A program made the translations under genes and the position numbers. This document shows, piece after piece, positions 1 through 8,581 of a stretch of 64,000 nucleotides of DNA. Position 1 is the first letter of the stretch. The number at the start of each line of letters is the position of its first letter. The DNA is from Burkholderia pseudomultivorans (GTDB lineage Bacteria > Pseudomonadota > Gammaproteobacteria > Burkholderiales > Burkholderiaceae). The stretch lies in NCBI RefSeq assembly GCF_902499075.1, contig NZ_CABVPP010000003.1, positions 62,001 through 126,000 of the forward strand, read 5' to 3'. The notes under the pieces were generated by a model. That model was not told the DNA's origin, did no database searches, and saw only the letters and a list, made by a program, of their open reading frames with translations.

Positions 1-243
1 GAGCCGACGATGGGGCTGTCGCCGCTCTACGTCGACAAGGTGCTCGAGCTGATCGACGCGATCAACCGGCAGGGCGTGACGGTGTTCATGGTCGAGCAGA
101 ACGCGAGCCTCGCGCTGGAGATCGCGCATTACGGATACGTGCTGCAGACCGGGCGCGTCGTGCTCGAAGGCGCGGCGAAGACGCTGCTCGGCGACGAGCG
201 CGTGCGCGATGCGTATCTGGGCGGGGAAGCGGTGGCTGCGTGA
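1..243 (+). CDS. livF: Branched-chain amino acid ABC transporter ATP-binding protein, C-terminal end
   Basis: Only the last 80 residues are present; the reading frame is open from base 1, so the gene starts before the window. The fragment begins with EPTMGLSP, the stretch that follows Walker B in LivF-type ATPases, and contains the H-loop region VFMVEQNASLALEIAHYGYV typical of LivF. The protein would sit on the inner face of the cytoplasmic membrane and energise uptake of branched-chain amino acids or related compounds together with LivG, LivH, LivM and LivK, which are expected upstream. The family is clear; the substrate cannot be read from this fragment. Confidence 0.9.
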   Translation, partial: EPTMGLSPLYVDKVLELIDAINRQGVTVFMVEQNASLALEIAHYGYVLQTGRVVLEGAAKTLLGDERVRDAYLGGEAVAA

Positions 244-301
244 GTGCGGCGACAGCGTGCAACGCGCGACGATCGAGCGTCGTCGATTCGTGGGCAGACG
301 C

Positions 302-1702
302 TTAGCCGGCCGCCGCCGCTCGCGGAAACGTCAGCACGACCGCAAACCCGCCCGCATCCGGAAACGCGAACTCGATGCGCCCGCCGTGCGCCTTCATCAC
401 TTCCTGCACGATCGCGAGCCCGAGGCCCGAGCCGGTGCGGCGCTCGGTGCCGTCCGGCGCGATCCGCACGAACGGCTGCAACGCCGCGTCCCAATGCTCG
501 CGCGGAATGCCTCGTCCGTTGTCGGCGACGGTCAGCGTCACCGTGCCTTCTCCGCTCGCGACCGACACGACGATATCGTCCGCATGACCGTGCAGCAGCG
601 CGTTGTGCAGCACGTTCGACAGCGCTTCCTGCAGGCTGATCGCGTCGCCGTCGATCCACGCGTGCGGCGCGTCGCTCGCGAACGCGACGGCGACGTCGCG
701 CTCGCCCGCGAGCGGGATCGTGCGGCCGAGCACTTCCTTCGCGAGCGCGGCGAGATCGACCGGCTGCAGCGGCACGACCTCGGTGCGGTGGATCACCATC
801 GCGTGATTGAGCAACTGACCGGTGAGCCGGCCGACGTCCGCACTGGTCGCGCGCAGCGCATCGAGCCGCGCCGCGTGGCGCGCGGGATCGGCCTCGCCGT
901 CGAGCAGTTCGATCTGCGCGTCGAGCCGCGCGAGCGGCGTGCGCATCTGGTGCGCGGCGTCGGCGATGAAGCGCTGCATCGCGTTGATCCGTTCCGCGAG
1001 GCGGTGCATCAGCCCGTTGATCGCACCGATGATCGCGTCGATCTCGCTCGGCGTATCGACCGCGACGGGCCGCAGGTCGGCCGGGTCGCGCGCCGCGATG
1101 ATCGTGCCGATCTGCGCGAGCGGGCGCAGCCCGCGCCGGATCGCGAGGCCGCTCGCGCCGATCGCGAGCACGCTCATCAGCAGGATCAGCGTCCAGACCT
1201 TGAAGCTCATGTCGTTCGTCAGTTGTTGCCGCGCATGCGTGGTTTGCGCGACGGTGACGAGCGCCCAGCCGGGCACGCGCTCCTCGGGCATGTAGCGCGC
1301 GATGCTCGCGGTGCGGACCGCATGCCCCTGGTAGCGCGCGTTCGCGAACGCGGGGCCCTGCTTCGCGGCGGCGAGCGTCGCGGGGCTCGCGAGGTCGTTG
1401 TAGCCGGCCACGACGATGCCGCGCGAATCGACGACCTTGTAGTAGACGAGGTCGTAGCGCGACAGCGTCGACAGCGCGGCTACCGGCGGGTTCAGCGCGA
1501 GCACGCCGCCCTGCACGTAGAGGTTCTCGGCGACCTGGATCGCGGCGCCGGCGAGCAGCTGGTCGTATGCGCGTTCGGCCGCGACGCCCGCGTAGTAGCG
1601 TGCGATGCCGGCCAGCGCGAACGCGCCGGTCGCGACGACGAACGCGACGAACAGCAGCGTGCGTCCGAACAGCGTCTTCGGGAACCAGTCAAAGCGCCGC
1701 AA
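302..1702 (-). CDS. TctE-like sensor histidine kinase
   Basis: A 466-residue membrane kinase. A first membrane helix lies at about residues 14-35, a periplasmic sensor domain at about 36-165, and a second helix at about 168-188, followed by a HAMP-like linker. The phospho-accepting His is H251 in the motif DAAHQMRTPLARL. The ATPase domain has the N box (NVLHNALLHG), the G1 box (DNGRGIP) and the G2 box (GSGLGLAIV). The gene overlaps the end of the response regulator gene by 14 bases, so the two are one operon. The TctE family usually senses di- or tricarboxylates; the adjacent binding protein and MFS carrier on the opposite strand are plausible targets. The ligand is unknown. Confidence 0.9.
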   Translation of the reverse strand: MRRFDWFPKTLFGRTLLFVAFVVATGAFALAGIARYYAGVAAERAYDQLLAGAAIQVAENLYVQGGVLALNPPVAALSTLSRYDLVYYKVVDSRGIVVAGYNDLASPATLAAAKQGPAFANARYQGHAVRTASIARYMPEERVPGWALVTVAQTTHARQQLTNDMSFKVWTLILLMSVLAIGASGLAIRRGLRPLAQIGTIIAARDPADLRPVAVDTPSEIDAIIGAINGLMHRLAERINAMQRFIADAAHQMRTPLARLDAQIELLDGEADPARHAARLDALRATSADVGRLTGQLLNHAMVIHRTEVVPLQPVDLAALAKEVLGRTIPLAGERDVAVAFASDAPHAWIDGDAISLQEALSNVLHNALLHGHADDIVVSVASGEGTVTLTVADNGRGIPREHWDAALQPFVRIAPDGTERRTGSGLGLAIVQEVMKAHGGRIEFAFPDAGGFAVVLTFPRAAAAG

Positions 1703-2354
1703 TCTGATACCCCATCCCGCGCGCGGTGCGGATCTCGACCGAGCTGCCCGACAGCTTGCGGCGCACGCGCGTCACGTATTGCTCGACCGCGTTCGCGGTC
1801 GGCTCGTTGCCGAAGCTGAACAGCTGGTTCAGCAGCTCCTCCTTCGAGAAGATCCGCTGCGGCCGGCTGGCCAGGATTTCGAGCAGCGCGAACTCCTGGC
1901 GCGACAGCGACAGCGGCTGGCCGTCGAGTTCCGCGAGCCGGCTGCTGCGGTCGATCACGAGGCCGCCGAGCGTCAGCACGTCGTTCGCGTGCCCGCTGTT
2001 GCGACGCAGCAGCGCCTGCACGCGCGCGTCGAGTTCGCGATAGTCGAACGGCTTCACCAGATAGTCGTCGGCACCGAGGCCGAGGCCGCTCACGCGGTCG
2101 TCGATCGCCGAGCGCGCGGTGAGAAGCAGCACGGGCGTCGTGCTGCCCGACGCGCGCAGGTTGCGCAGCACCGCGAAGCCGTCGAGGCCGGGCAGCATCA
2201 CGTCGAGCACGACGAGGTCGAAGCGCTCGACGCGCAGCAGTCCATTCGCGGTCGTGCCGTCGGTTTCGAGATCGACCGCGTGCCCGAGTCGCGCGAGGCG
2301 GCTGCGGACCGCCGCGCCGATTTCGGCATCGTCTTCAACGACGAGAATGCGCAT
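1689..2354 (-). CDS. TctD-like OmpR-family response regulator
   Basis: A 221-residue protein with a receiver domain (acidic pocket VVEDD near residues 5-9, phospho-acceptor D51 in LDVMLP, and a KPFDYREL switch region) and a C-terminal winged-helix DNA-binding domain ending in TANAVEQYVTRVRRKL and GMGYQ. It is the partner of the kinase whose start it overlaps. It is transcribed away from the binding protein and MFS genes, so the 130-base space between 2355 and 2486 is the likely target promoter region. Confidence 0.92.
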   Translation of the reverse strand: MRILVVEDDAEIGAAVRSRLARLGHAVDLETDGTTANGLLRVERFDLVVLDVMLPGLDGFAVLRNLRASGSTTPVLLLTARSAIDDRVSGLGLGADDYLVKPFDYRELDARVQALLRRNSGHANDVLTLGGLVIDRSSRLAELDGQPLSLSRQEFALLEILASRPQRIFSKEELLNQLFSFGNEPTANAVEQYVTRVRRKLSGSSVEIRTARGMGYQIAAL

Positions 2355-2486
2355 GGTGCCGTTCTGCAGAGAAGAGGGTTTAGGGGTTTTCCCGAGGCCG
2401 GGATGTCAGCATTTTCTCAGACTCGGTCGATAACCTGTGTCGGGCCGGAGAAGGCGACCAAATCCAATAGCCAAGGAGACGACGAC

Positions 2487-2606
2487 ATGCAGCAGGTCAC
2501 GGGCGCGACGAACGCGCGGCGCAGCGCGATGCGGGCCGGCGTGCGCCCGCGTCGCACCGCCTGCCGCATGCCGTGCGCCGGATGCGGCCGGGAGGCATGC
2601 GCATGA
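2487..2606 (+). CDS. Possible 39-residue Cys-rich leader peptide upstream of the binding protein
   Basis: A small open frame begins at an ATG preceded by a strong Shine-Dalgarno site, AAGGAG at 2473-2478 with an 8-base spacer. It ends at 2606, where its TGA overlaps the ATG of the binding protein gene (ATGA). The peptide is basic and has four Cys in its last 13 residues (C-x3-C-x2-C-x4-C). The layout would suit translational coupling or a leader-peptide control device. It matches no family I recognise, and in GC-rich DNA such a frame could arise by chance, so the call rests on the ribosome site and the overlap. Confidence 0.4.
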   Translation: MQQVTGATNARRSAMRAGVRPRRTACRMPCAGCGREACA

Positions 2607-3619
2607 CGACGTCGCTGCGCCGCCGCGCGTTGGTCGCGGCCGGGCTCGGCGCGCTGGCCGCGCCGTCGCTGGTGCGCGCGAAGCCGCGCACGGTGCGGAT
2701 CTCGAAAGGCTATGGCGTGCTGTACCTGCCGCTGCTCGTGATGGAGAAGCAGCGCCTGTTCGAACGACATGCGGCGCGGCACGGCGTGCGCGACGTCGCG
2801 GTCGACTGGGTGCTGCTCGATGGCGGCAACTCGGTCAACGACGCGATGATGGCCGGCACGCTCGATTTCGCGGCCGCCGGCGCGCCGGGCTTCATCGAGC
2901 TGTGGGCGCGGGCGCGCGGCATTCCGAACGTCGAGGTGATCGGCATCAGCGGGTTGTCGACCACGTCGCTGTCGCTGAACGCGAACCGTCCGGGCCTCGC
3001 GACGCTGCGCGACTTCACGCCGTCCGACCGGATCGCGGTGCCGGGCATCCGCACGTCGCTGTCGGCGGTCGTGCTGCAGATGGTCGCGAGCCGGCAACTC
3101 GGCCCCGCGCATTTCGCGCAACTCGATTCGATCACCGTAAACCTGCCGCATCCGCAGGCGATGCAGGCGCTGATCCGCCGCGAGAACGGCGTGACCGCGC
3201 ACTTCACGTCGCCGCCGTTCTCGACGCTCGAGCTGCGGCAGCCGGGGATTCATCGCGTCGTCCGTTCCGTCGACGTGCTCGGCCCGCTGACGCTCGACGT
3301 CGTGTTCGCGCCGAAGCGGCTCGTCGATGCGCAGCCCGCGCTCGCGGCCGCGTTTCTCGGGGCGCTCGACGAAGCGAACCGCCTGATCGCGCAGGATCCG
3401 CGCGCGGCGGCCGCGCTGTACGCGGCGTCGTCCGGCGTCGGCGTGTCGCACGACGACGTGATGCAGATGCTGGCCGCGCCGGAAACGCGTTTCTCGGTGC
3501 GCCCGAACCAGTTGATGGACTACGTCGACTTCCTGTATCTGGCCGGCACGATCAAGGCGAAGCCGCGCGCCTGGCACGAGATGTTCGCGCCGATGCTCGA
3601 CGACTACCGGTCGGGCTGA
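2603..3619 (+). CDS. ABC-type periplasmic substrate-binding protein (NMT1/TauA-like)
   Basis: A protein of 338 residues. The start at 2603 is chosen because GGAGG at 2591-2595 lies 7 bases before it; an in-frame ATG at 2597 is too close. The N-terminus MTTSLRRRALVAAGLGALAA is an export signal with several Arg. The mature part reads like the NMT1/SsuA/TauA group, which binds sulfonates, thiamine precursors, nitrate or aromatic acids (ISKGYGVLYLPLLVMEKQ near the start, DFAAAGAPGF in the first lobe). No ABC permease or ATPase follows, which is unusual; the next gene is an MFS carrier. The substrate is not identifiable. Confidence 0.85.
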   Translation: MTTSLRRRALVAAGLGALAAPSLVRAKPRTVRISKGYGVLYLPLLVMEKQRLFERHAARHGVRDVAVDWVLLDGGNSVNDAMMAGTLDFAAAGAPGFIELWARARGIPNVEVIGISGLSTTSLSLNANRPGLATLRDFTPSDRIAVPGIRTSLSAVVLQMVASRQLGPAHFAQLDSITVNLPHPQAMQALIRRENGVTAHFTSPPFSTLELRQPGIHRVVRSVDVLGPLTLDVVFAPKRLVDAQPALAAAFLGALDEANRLIAQDPRAAAALYAASSGVGVSHDDVMQMLAAPETRFSVRPNQLMDYVDFLYLAGTIKAKPRAWHEMFAPMLDDYRSG

Positions 3620-3706
3620 ACGCCGGCGACATCATTCATCCGCGCGCGGCGTCAGGCGCGCGGCACACATCCGATCTATCCGCAACCGATTCACGAGGAG
3701 CATGCA

Positions 3707-5017
3707 GTGAGCGCCACCGAAACCCTGGACCCCGCGTCCGCCGAAGAACAGCGCATCATGTCGAAGATGGCGCGGCGCCTGATGCCGATCCTCGTCGTGA
3801 TGTTCCTGATCGCATTCATCGATCGGCAGAACGTCGGCTTCGCGAAGCTGCAGATGGTGCACAGTCTCGGGATGACGGAGGCCGCGTTCGGGCTGGCGTC
3901 GTCGCTGTTCTTCATCGGCTACCTGCTGTTCGAGGTGCCGAGCACGCTCGCGCTGCATCGCTACGGCGCGCGCGTCTGGCTCGCGCGGATCATGCTGACG
4001 TGGGGACTCATCACTGTGCTGATGGGCTTCACGACGTCGATGCCCGCGTTCTGCGCGCTGCGCTTCGTGCTCGGCATCGCCGAGGCCGGGTTCTATCCGG
4101 GCGTCATCTATTACCTGACGCTGTGGTTTCCGCAGAGCTATCGCGCGAAGGTGCTCGGCATCTTCACGCTGGGCAGCGCGCTCGCGAACATGCTCGGCTC
4201 GCTGGTCGGCGGTGCGCTGCTGAGCCTGAACGGCGTGTGGGGCCTTGCGGGCTGGCAATGGGTGTTCGTCGCGACCGGCATTCCGGCCGTGATCGTCGCG
4301 ATCGTCGTGTTCCGCGTGCTGCCGGCCTCGCTGCGCGACGCGCGTTTTCTCGATGCGCGCGAGAAGCAGATCGTCGCGGCCGCGCTCGAACGCGAGAAGC
4401 CTGCACAGGCCGAGCATGCGCAGCCGTGGAAGGCGCTGCTCGATCCGCGCGTGATGCTGTTCGCGGCGACCTACATGCTGATGTCGACGTCGCTGTACGG
4501 CGTCACGTACTGGCTGCCGACGCTCGTGAAGTCGTTCGGCGTGTCGAGCAGCGTCAACGGGTTCCTGAGCATGCTGCCGTGGGCGCTCGCGGTGCTGCTG
4601 CTGTCGTGGCTGCCGGCGAAGCTGCGCCGCGCGAAGAGCATCCTGCGCACGATCGCGATCGTCGCGGCGCTCGGCGCGCTCGGCTTCCTGCTGAGCCTCG
4701 TGCTGCCTTCGACGCCGCTGCGCTTCGTCGCGCTCGTGCTCGGCGGCGCGTGCATTCCGCTGCTGTATCCGTGTTTCTGGTCGATGCCGCCGCGCTACTT
4801 CACGGGCGCGCGGGCAGCCGCGAGCGTTGCGGCGATCAATTCGATCGGCAATCTCGGCGGCTTCTTCAGCCAGAACCTGATGCCGTTCGCGGGCAAGGTG
4901 ACGGGCACCGCGTTCGGGCCGATGATCGTGCCGATCGTGTGTCTGGCGCTGCTCGGAATCGGCGCGCTGGTCGCATGGACGCGCTCGGAACGCGCGCTGG
5001 CGACCGCGCAGGCGTGA
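3707..5017 (+). CDS. MFS transporter, anion:cation symporter family
   Basis: A carrier of 436 residues with 12 predicted membrane helices. The start is GTG at 3707, with GAGGAG at 3695-3700. The segment MPILVVMFLIAFIDRQNVGF and the loop FVLGIAEAGFYPGVIYYLTL are characteristic of the ACS branch of the major facilitator superfamily (phthalate, tartrate, hexuronate and similar organic anions). It lies 87 bases after the binding protein and is probably co-transcribed with it. With the TctDE-like pair opposite, this suggests inducible uptake of an organic acid, which is inference. Confidence 0.9.
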   Translation: MSATETLDPASAEEQRIMSKMARRLMPILVVMFLIAFIDRQNVGFAKLQMVHSLGMTEAAFGLASSLFFIGYLLFEVPSTLALHRYGARVWLARIMLTWGLITVLMGFTTSMPAFCALRFVLGIAEAGFYPGVIYYLTLWFPQSYRAKVLGIFTLGSALANMLGSLVGGALLSLNGVWGLAGWQWVFVATGIPAVIVAIVVFRVLPASLRDARFLDAREKQIVAAALEREKPAQAEHAQPWKALLDPRVMLFAATYMLMSTSLYGVTYWLPTLVKSFGVSSSVNGFLSMLPWALAVLLLSWLPAKLRRAKSILRTIAIVAALGALGFLLSLVLPSTPLRFVALVLGGACIPLLYPCFWSMPPRYFTGARAAASVAAINSIGNLGGFFSQNLMPFAGKVTGTAFGPMIVPIVCLALLGIGALVAWTRSERALATAQA

Positions 5018-5036
5018 CGGGGCGGGAGGTCGCCGC

Positions 5037-6827
5037 CTATCGGTTCGCCGACGACCTGCCGCCTTCGGCGCCGGCGACCGCGACCTGCGCGGACGCCAGC
5101 GGAATCTCGACCTCGACCGTCGTTCCCTTGCCGAGCACGGCTTCGATCGTCAAGGTGCCGCCCACCAGATACGCGCGTTCGCGCAAGCCGACCAGCCCGA
5201 ACGACCCCGACTTGCGCGGCGCGCCGAGATCGAAGCCTGCGCCGTCGTCGCGGATCGTCAGCGCGATTGTGCCGTCGCCGCGCACGAGCGTCACCTCCGC
5301 ACGCGACGCGGCCGCGTGCCGCGCCACGTTCGCGAGCGCCTCCTGCGCGATGCGGAACACGGTCGTCGCATACGGTTCGTCGAGCTGCAGTTCGGGCGGC
5401 GTCACGTGCAGCTTGCAGCCGATCCCGTGCCGGTGCCGGAAATCCTCGACCAGCCACTGCATTGCCGCCGCGAACCCGAGATCGTCGAGCATCAGCGGAC
5501 GCAGATCCGACGCGATGCGGCGCGTCGCGGCAACCGCGCCGCGCGCGAGCGCATGCATGGCCGCGATCTTGCGTGCGAGCGACGCATCGTCCTGCGGCAC
5601 GCGATCGAGCAGCCATTCGAGATCGTTCTTCAGCGTCGCGAGCGTCTGCGCGAGTTCGTCGTGCAGTTCGCGCGCGATGCGGCGCTGCTCGGCCTCGCGT
5701 GCGCTCGCGCTGATCGCGGCGATCTCGCGCAGTTCCTCGCGCGACGCCTGCAGCGCCCGCTGCGCACGCACGCGCTCGCCGACTTCGCGCCGCAGGTCGC
5801 GGTTCGACGCGCTCAACTGTGCGGTGCGCGCGGCGACGCGCTGCTCGAGGCGTTCGTTCGCATCGTTCAGTTGCGCGCTTTTCTGTACCACGAGCTGATG
5901 CTGGTAGCGCGCGCCCGCCAGCGCGCGCACCGTCTGCGCATGCAGGCGGCCGTTTTCGAACAGCAGCGCGAACAGCACGACGCCCGACGCGACGAGGCCG
6001 TAGGTGCGTCCCGCATAGAAGCCGAGGTCGAAGCGCCCGTGATTCAGCATCGACGACAGCGCGAGATCGAACAGCCACGCGACGAGCACCGTCATCACCC
6101 ACAAGTCGAGCACGGAATGACGGCGGCGCTGTCGCCACATCAGCACGAGCGCGAACAGGTTCAGCATCCAGACGACGGTGATCGCGTTCGACATCGTCGC
6201 GGTCATCCGGTTGCCGCGCATGATGCGCGGCAACAGGTCGTGGCCCAGGGTCGCGAGCAACGCGAGCGCGACGGTCGCGGCCGCCGCCGCGGCGATGCAC
6301 AGCATCACCGGAATCACCGCGCGGCGCGGCGCCGGCACGGGGCGCGGGCGCGGCGCCGCGCGCAGCAGCGTGTAGGCGGCGACGGTCAGCGGAAAGCCGC
6401 CGTGCCAGAACAGATAGAGCCACGCGGTCGTCTGTTCGCCGGCGCCGAGCAGGCCCGTCGGCGCGAACAGCCCGGGAAAGGTCAGCATGTGCGTGCCGGC
6501 CATGAAGCCCGTAAACAGATAACCGCCCGCGAGCGCGACGAGCGCCTTCTCGCGCAGGATCGCGTACTGGCCGAGCAGCAGGCCGGCCGTCACCATGTCG
6601 TTGACGACGATCGCCGACTGATACACGGGAATGAAGGCAAACACCGGCGCGAGCGGCCTGCCGGCGAACGGCGCGAGCGCGACGAACAGCGCGGCCGAGA
6701 TCAGCACGGTAACGATCGCGACGCGCCGTTCGCGTCGTCCGGGCGGCAGCGACGACATGAACAGGCGCGAACCGTCCGGATCGTCGTCGTCGACGGAAGC
6801 GGGAGGGAAGGAGGGCGCGTGCGTCAT
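5037..6827 (-). CDS. MASE4-domain sensor histidine kinase, NarX/DegS type
   Basis: A protein of 596 residues. The first 290 residues form a multi-helix membrane sensor of MASE4 type (helices near 37-57, 68-90, 96-118, 135-155, 172-195, 213-232, 243-260 and 274-291). A coiled coil at about 310-375 leads to a HisKA_3 domain with the phospho-accepting His H389 in RRIARELHDELAQTL, and an ATPase domain with DDGAGFD and GSFGLVGLRERA. It overlaps its response regulator gene by four bases (ATGA). The stimulus is unknown; MASE domains usually sense membrane-associated cues. Confidence 0.9.
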   Translation of the reverse strand: MTHAPSFPPASVDDDDPDGSRLFMSSLPPGRRERRVAIVTVLISAALFVALAPFAGRPLAPVFAFIPVYQSAIVVNDMVTAGLLLGQYAILREKALVALAGGYLFTGFMAGTHMLTFPGLFAPTGLLGAGEQTTAWLYLFWHGGFPLTVAAYTLLRAAPRPRPVPAPRRAVIPVMLCIAAAAAATVALALLATLGHDLLPRIMRGNRMTATMSNAITVVWMLNLFALVLMWRQRRRHSVLDLWVMTVLVAWLFDLALSSMLNHGRFDLGFYAGRTYGLVASGVVLFALLFENGRLHAQTVRALAGARYQHQLVVQKSAQLNDANERLEQRVAARTAQLSASNRDLRREVGERVRAQRALQASREELREIAAISASAREAEQRRIARELHDELAQTLATLKNDLEWLLDRVPQDDASLARKIAAMHALARGAVAATRRIASDLRPLMLDDLGFAAAMQWLVEDFRHRHGIGCKLHVTPPELQLDEPYATTVFRIAQEALANVARHAAASRAEVTLVRGDGTIALTIRDDGAGFDLGAPRKSGSFGLVGLRERAYLVGGTLTIEAVLGKGTTVEVEIPLASAQVAVAGAEGGRSSANR

Positions 6828-7471
6828 GCGTCGTCGATGCCGAGGTCGAGGTCGTGCCGCACCGCGTAGCGGATCAGCGCGGCTTCGTGCGGCAGTTCCA
6901 TCTTCTCGAGAATCCGCATCTTGTACGTGCTGACCGTCTTCGCGCTCAGGTCGAGCGCGGATGCGATCTGCGTGACGGTCTGGCCCGCGACGATGCGGCG
7001 CATCACGTCGAGTTCGCGCGCAGACAAGCGCTCGTGCGGCAGCGTCTCGGCCGGCGTGCGCAGCGTGCGCGCGAGGCTCTCGGCCGCCGACGGGCTCACG
7101 TAGACGCCGCCGGCGGCCACCTTGCCGACGGCTTCGACCAGTTCGGCCGTCGCGCTGTCCTTCGTCAGGTAGCCAGTCGCTCCGGCCTTGAACGCGCGCG
7201 CCGCGTACTGCGCCTCCGCGTGCATCGTCAGCACGAGCGTGCGCAGCGACGGTGCGTGGGTCTTGACCAGCCGGATCAGCTCGATGCCGGTCGGGGCCGG
7301 CATCGACAGGTCGAGCAGCAGCACGTCGGCGACGCCGCGTTCGGCCAGCGCGAGCGTGGCCGCGCCGTCGCTCGCCTCGCCGACGATCTCGAAGCCGCCT
7401 GCCGTTTCCAGGATGTGACGCAGCCCGTCGCGCATGACTGCGTGGTCGTCAGCGAGAATTACCCGGATCAT
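6824..7471 (-). CDS. NarL/LuxR-family response regulator
   Basis: A regulator of 215 residues with an N-terminal receiver domain (ILADDH, phospho-acceptor D54 in LLDLSMP, conserved Lys in LTKDSA) and a C-terminal LuxR helix-turn-helix (LSARELDVMRRIVAGQTVTQ, then SAKTVSTYKMRILEKM). It is the first gene of a two-gene operon with the MASE4 kinase, whose start it overlaps. No obvious target operon adjoins it; the 544-base space upstream may carry its own promoter. Confidence 0.93.
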   Translation of the reverse strand: MIRVILADDHAVMRDGLRHILETAGGFEIVGEASDGAATLALAERGVADVLLLDLSMPAPTGIELIRLVKTHAPSLRTLVLTMHAEAQYAARAFKAGATGYLTKDSATAELVEAVGKVAAGGVYVSPSAAESLARTLRTPAETLPHERLSARELDVMRRIVAGQTVTQIASALDLSAKTVSTYKMRILEKMELPHEAALIRYAVRHDLDLGIDDA

Positions 7472-8015
7472 CTACGGTCGGTTTCCCTGTGAGACGTGTA
7501 TGCGCTGCCATGCGAACGGCCGCTCGCGAGGCAACCCCAGGTTGGCAAGTTCGTGTCACGGGAGCGTCTTGACTCGTTCGCCTGACGACGTCGCGCGTCG
7601 CTTGCCCCGCTCGACCGGACGACGCTCGCCGCTGCGTGCGCTGCGAGCGGTTTCGGGCATTCGCATGTGCGTTTCATAGGTAAACAGACCCTGGCGATCC
7701 TCTTCGGGATGACACGGCGGGACGGCTGACCGGTCGCCGCCGCGACCGTTCTTCTGACCAATATATTCCGTCGATTCGAAAAACGATACACATCGAGGAA
7801 ATTTTCGGGATGGCAGCGGGCGGAATGTATGCCGAAACGAAATAATCGGCAAGGGTGAATCAAGGGTATTCCCTGATACCGGCATCGATCGGCTGTCCCG
7901 GCGGCAGCGCTTGCAAGCTGCCGGGCCCAGCGCGCCGCGCGACGCGTCGCGAACCGGTCCGATTCGGGACTAAACTGGTGCCCGAAGCAACCATGCGATC
8001 CGAGGAGAGCCCGCG
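7472..8015. other. Intergenic region between divergent genes
   Basis: A 544-base stretch without a convincing gene. The part at about 7740-7860 is clearly more AT-rich than its surroundings (for example CCAATATATTCC near 7758) and is the likely promoter area for the regulator on the minus strand and the HExxH protein on the plus strand. I see no clear palindrome or terminator in it. Confidence 0.5.
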
Positions 8016-8468
8016 ATGATCGATCTTGCCGACGTACTGCCGTCCGCGCTGCCCGACGCCGTCGCATGGGCCGAAGCGCAGGCCGCGCGCGGGCTCGCGC
8101 AGGGCATGCCGCTGACGCCGTCGCAGGCCGACGACGCGCGGTCGGTCGGCGTCGCGCAGCCGGACCGGATCCGCGTGGTGGTCGCCGATCGGCTGCCGTT
8201 TCCCGACACGCCGACGCTCGCGGCGATCGCGCGCGACACCGGGCTGCTGTCGCCCGGCACGATCGGCCTGACGCTCGGCCATGCGGTGTTCGTGCTGCGC
8301 GGGCACGATACGCGCCGGCTGCTCACCCACGAATTCCGCCATGTGCATCAGTACGAGGCCGCCGGGTCGGTCGGCGCGTTTCTGGCGCGCTATCTGCACG
8401 AGATTGCGACGGTCGGCTACGATGCCGCGCCGCTCGAGGCCGATGCGCGTCGGCACGAATTCGACTGA
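8016..8468 (+). CDS. Small HExxH-motif protein of unknown function
   Basis: A protein of 150 residues; GAGGAG at 8000-8005 precedes the ATG. The C-terminal third carries HEFRHVHQYE, an HExxH zinc-peptidase-type motif, followed about 30 residues later by LEADARRHE, where a third metal ligand could lie. No signal peptide or membrane helix is seen, so it is probably cytoplasmic. Short proteins with this motif occur as conserved hypotheticals in proteobacteria, and catalysis has not been shown for them as far as I know. It precedes the DedA-type membrane gene by 113 bases on the same strand. Confidence 0.7.
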   Translation: MIDLADVLPSALPDAVAWAEAQAARGLAQGMPLTPSQADDARSVGVAQPDRIRVVVADRLPFPDTPTLAAIARDTGLLSPGTIGLTLGHAVFVLRGHDTRRLLTHEFRHVHQYEAAGSVGAFLARYLHEIATVGYDAAPLEADARRHEFD

Positions 8469-8581
8469 CGCACCCCGATCGCGCGACGGCATGCACGCGC
8501 GGATGAACCGATGAACGTTTCCGACGCGATCGCGCGGCGCCCGGTGCGCGCCCGCGGTGGCGCCGTCTTCCGGAGCGCGCG

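Noticed and set aside
2437-5898. 1153-residue open frame on the plus strand
   Set aside because: It overlaps the binding protein and MFS genes in another frame and runs into the antisense of the kinase; composition is Arg/Ala-rich and motif-free.
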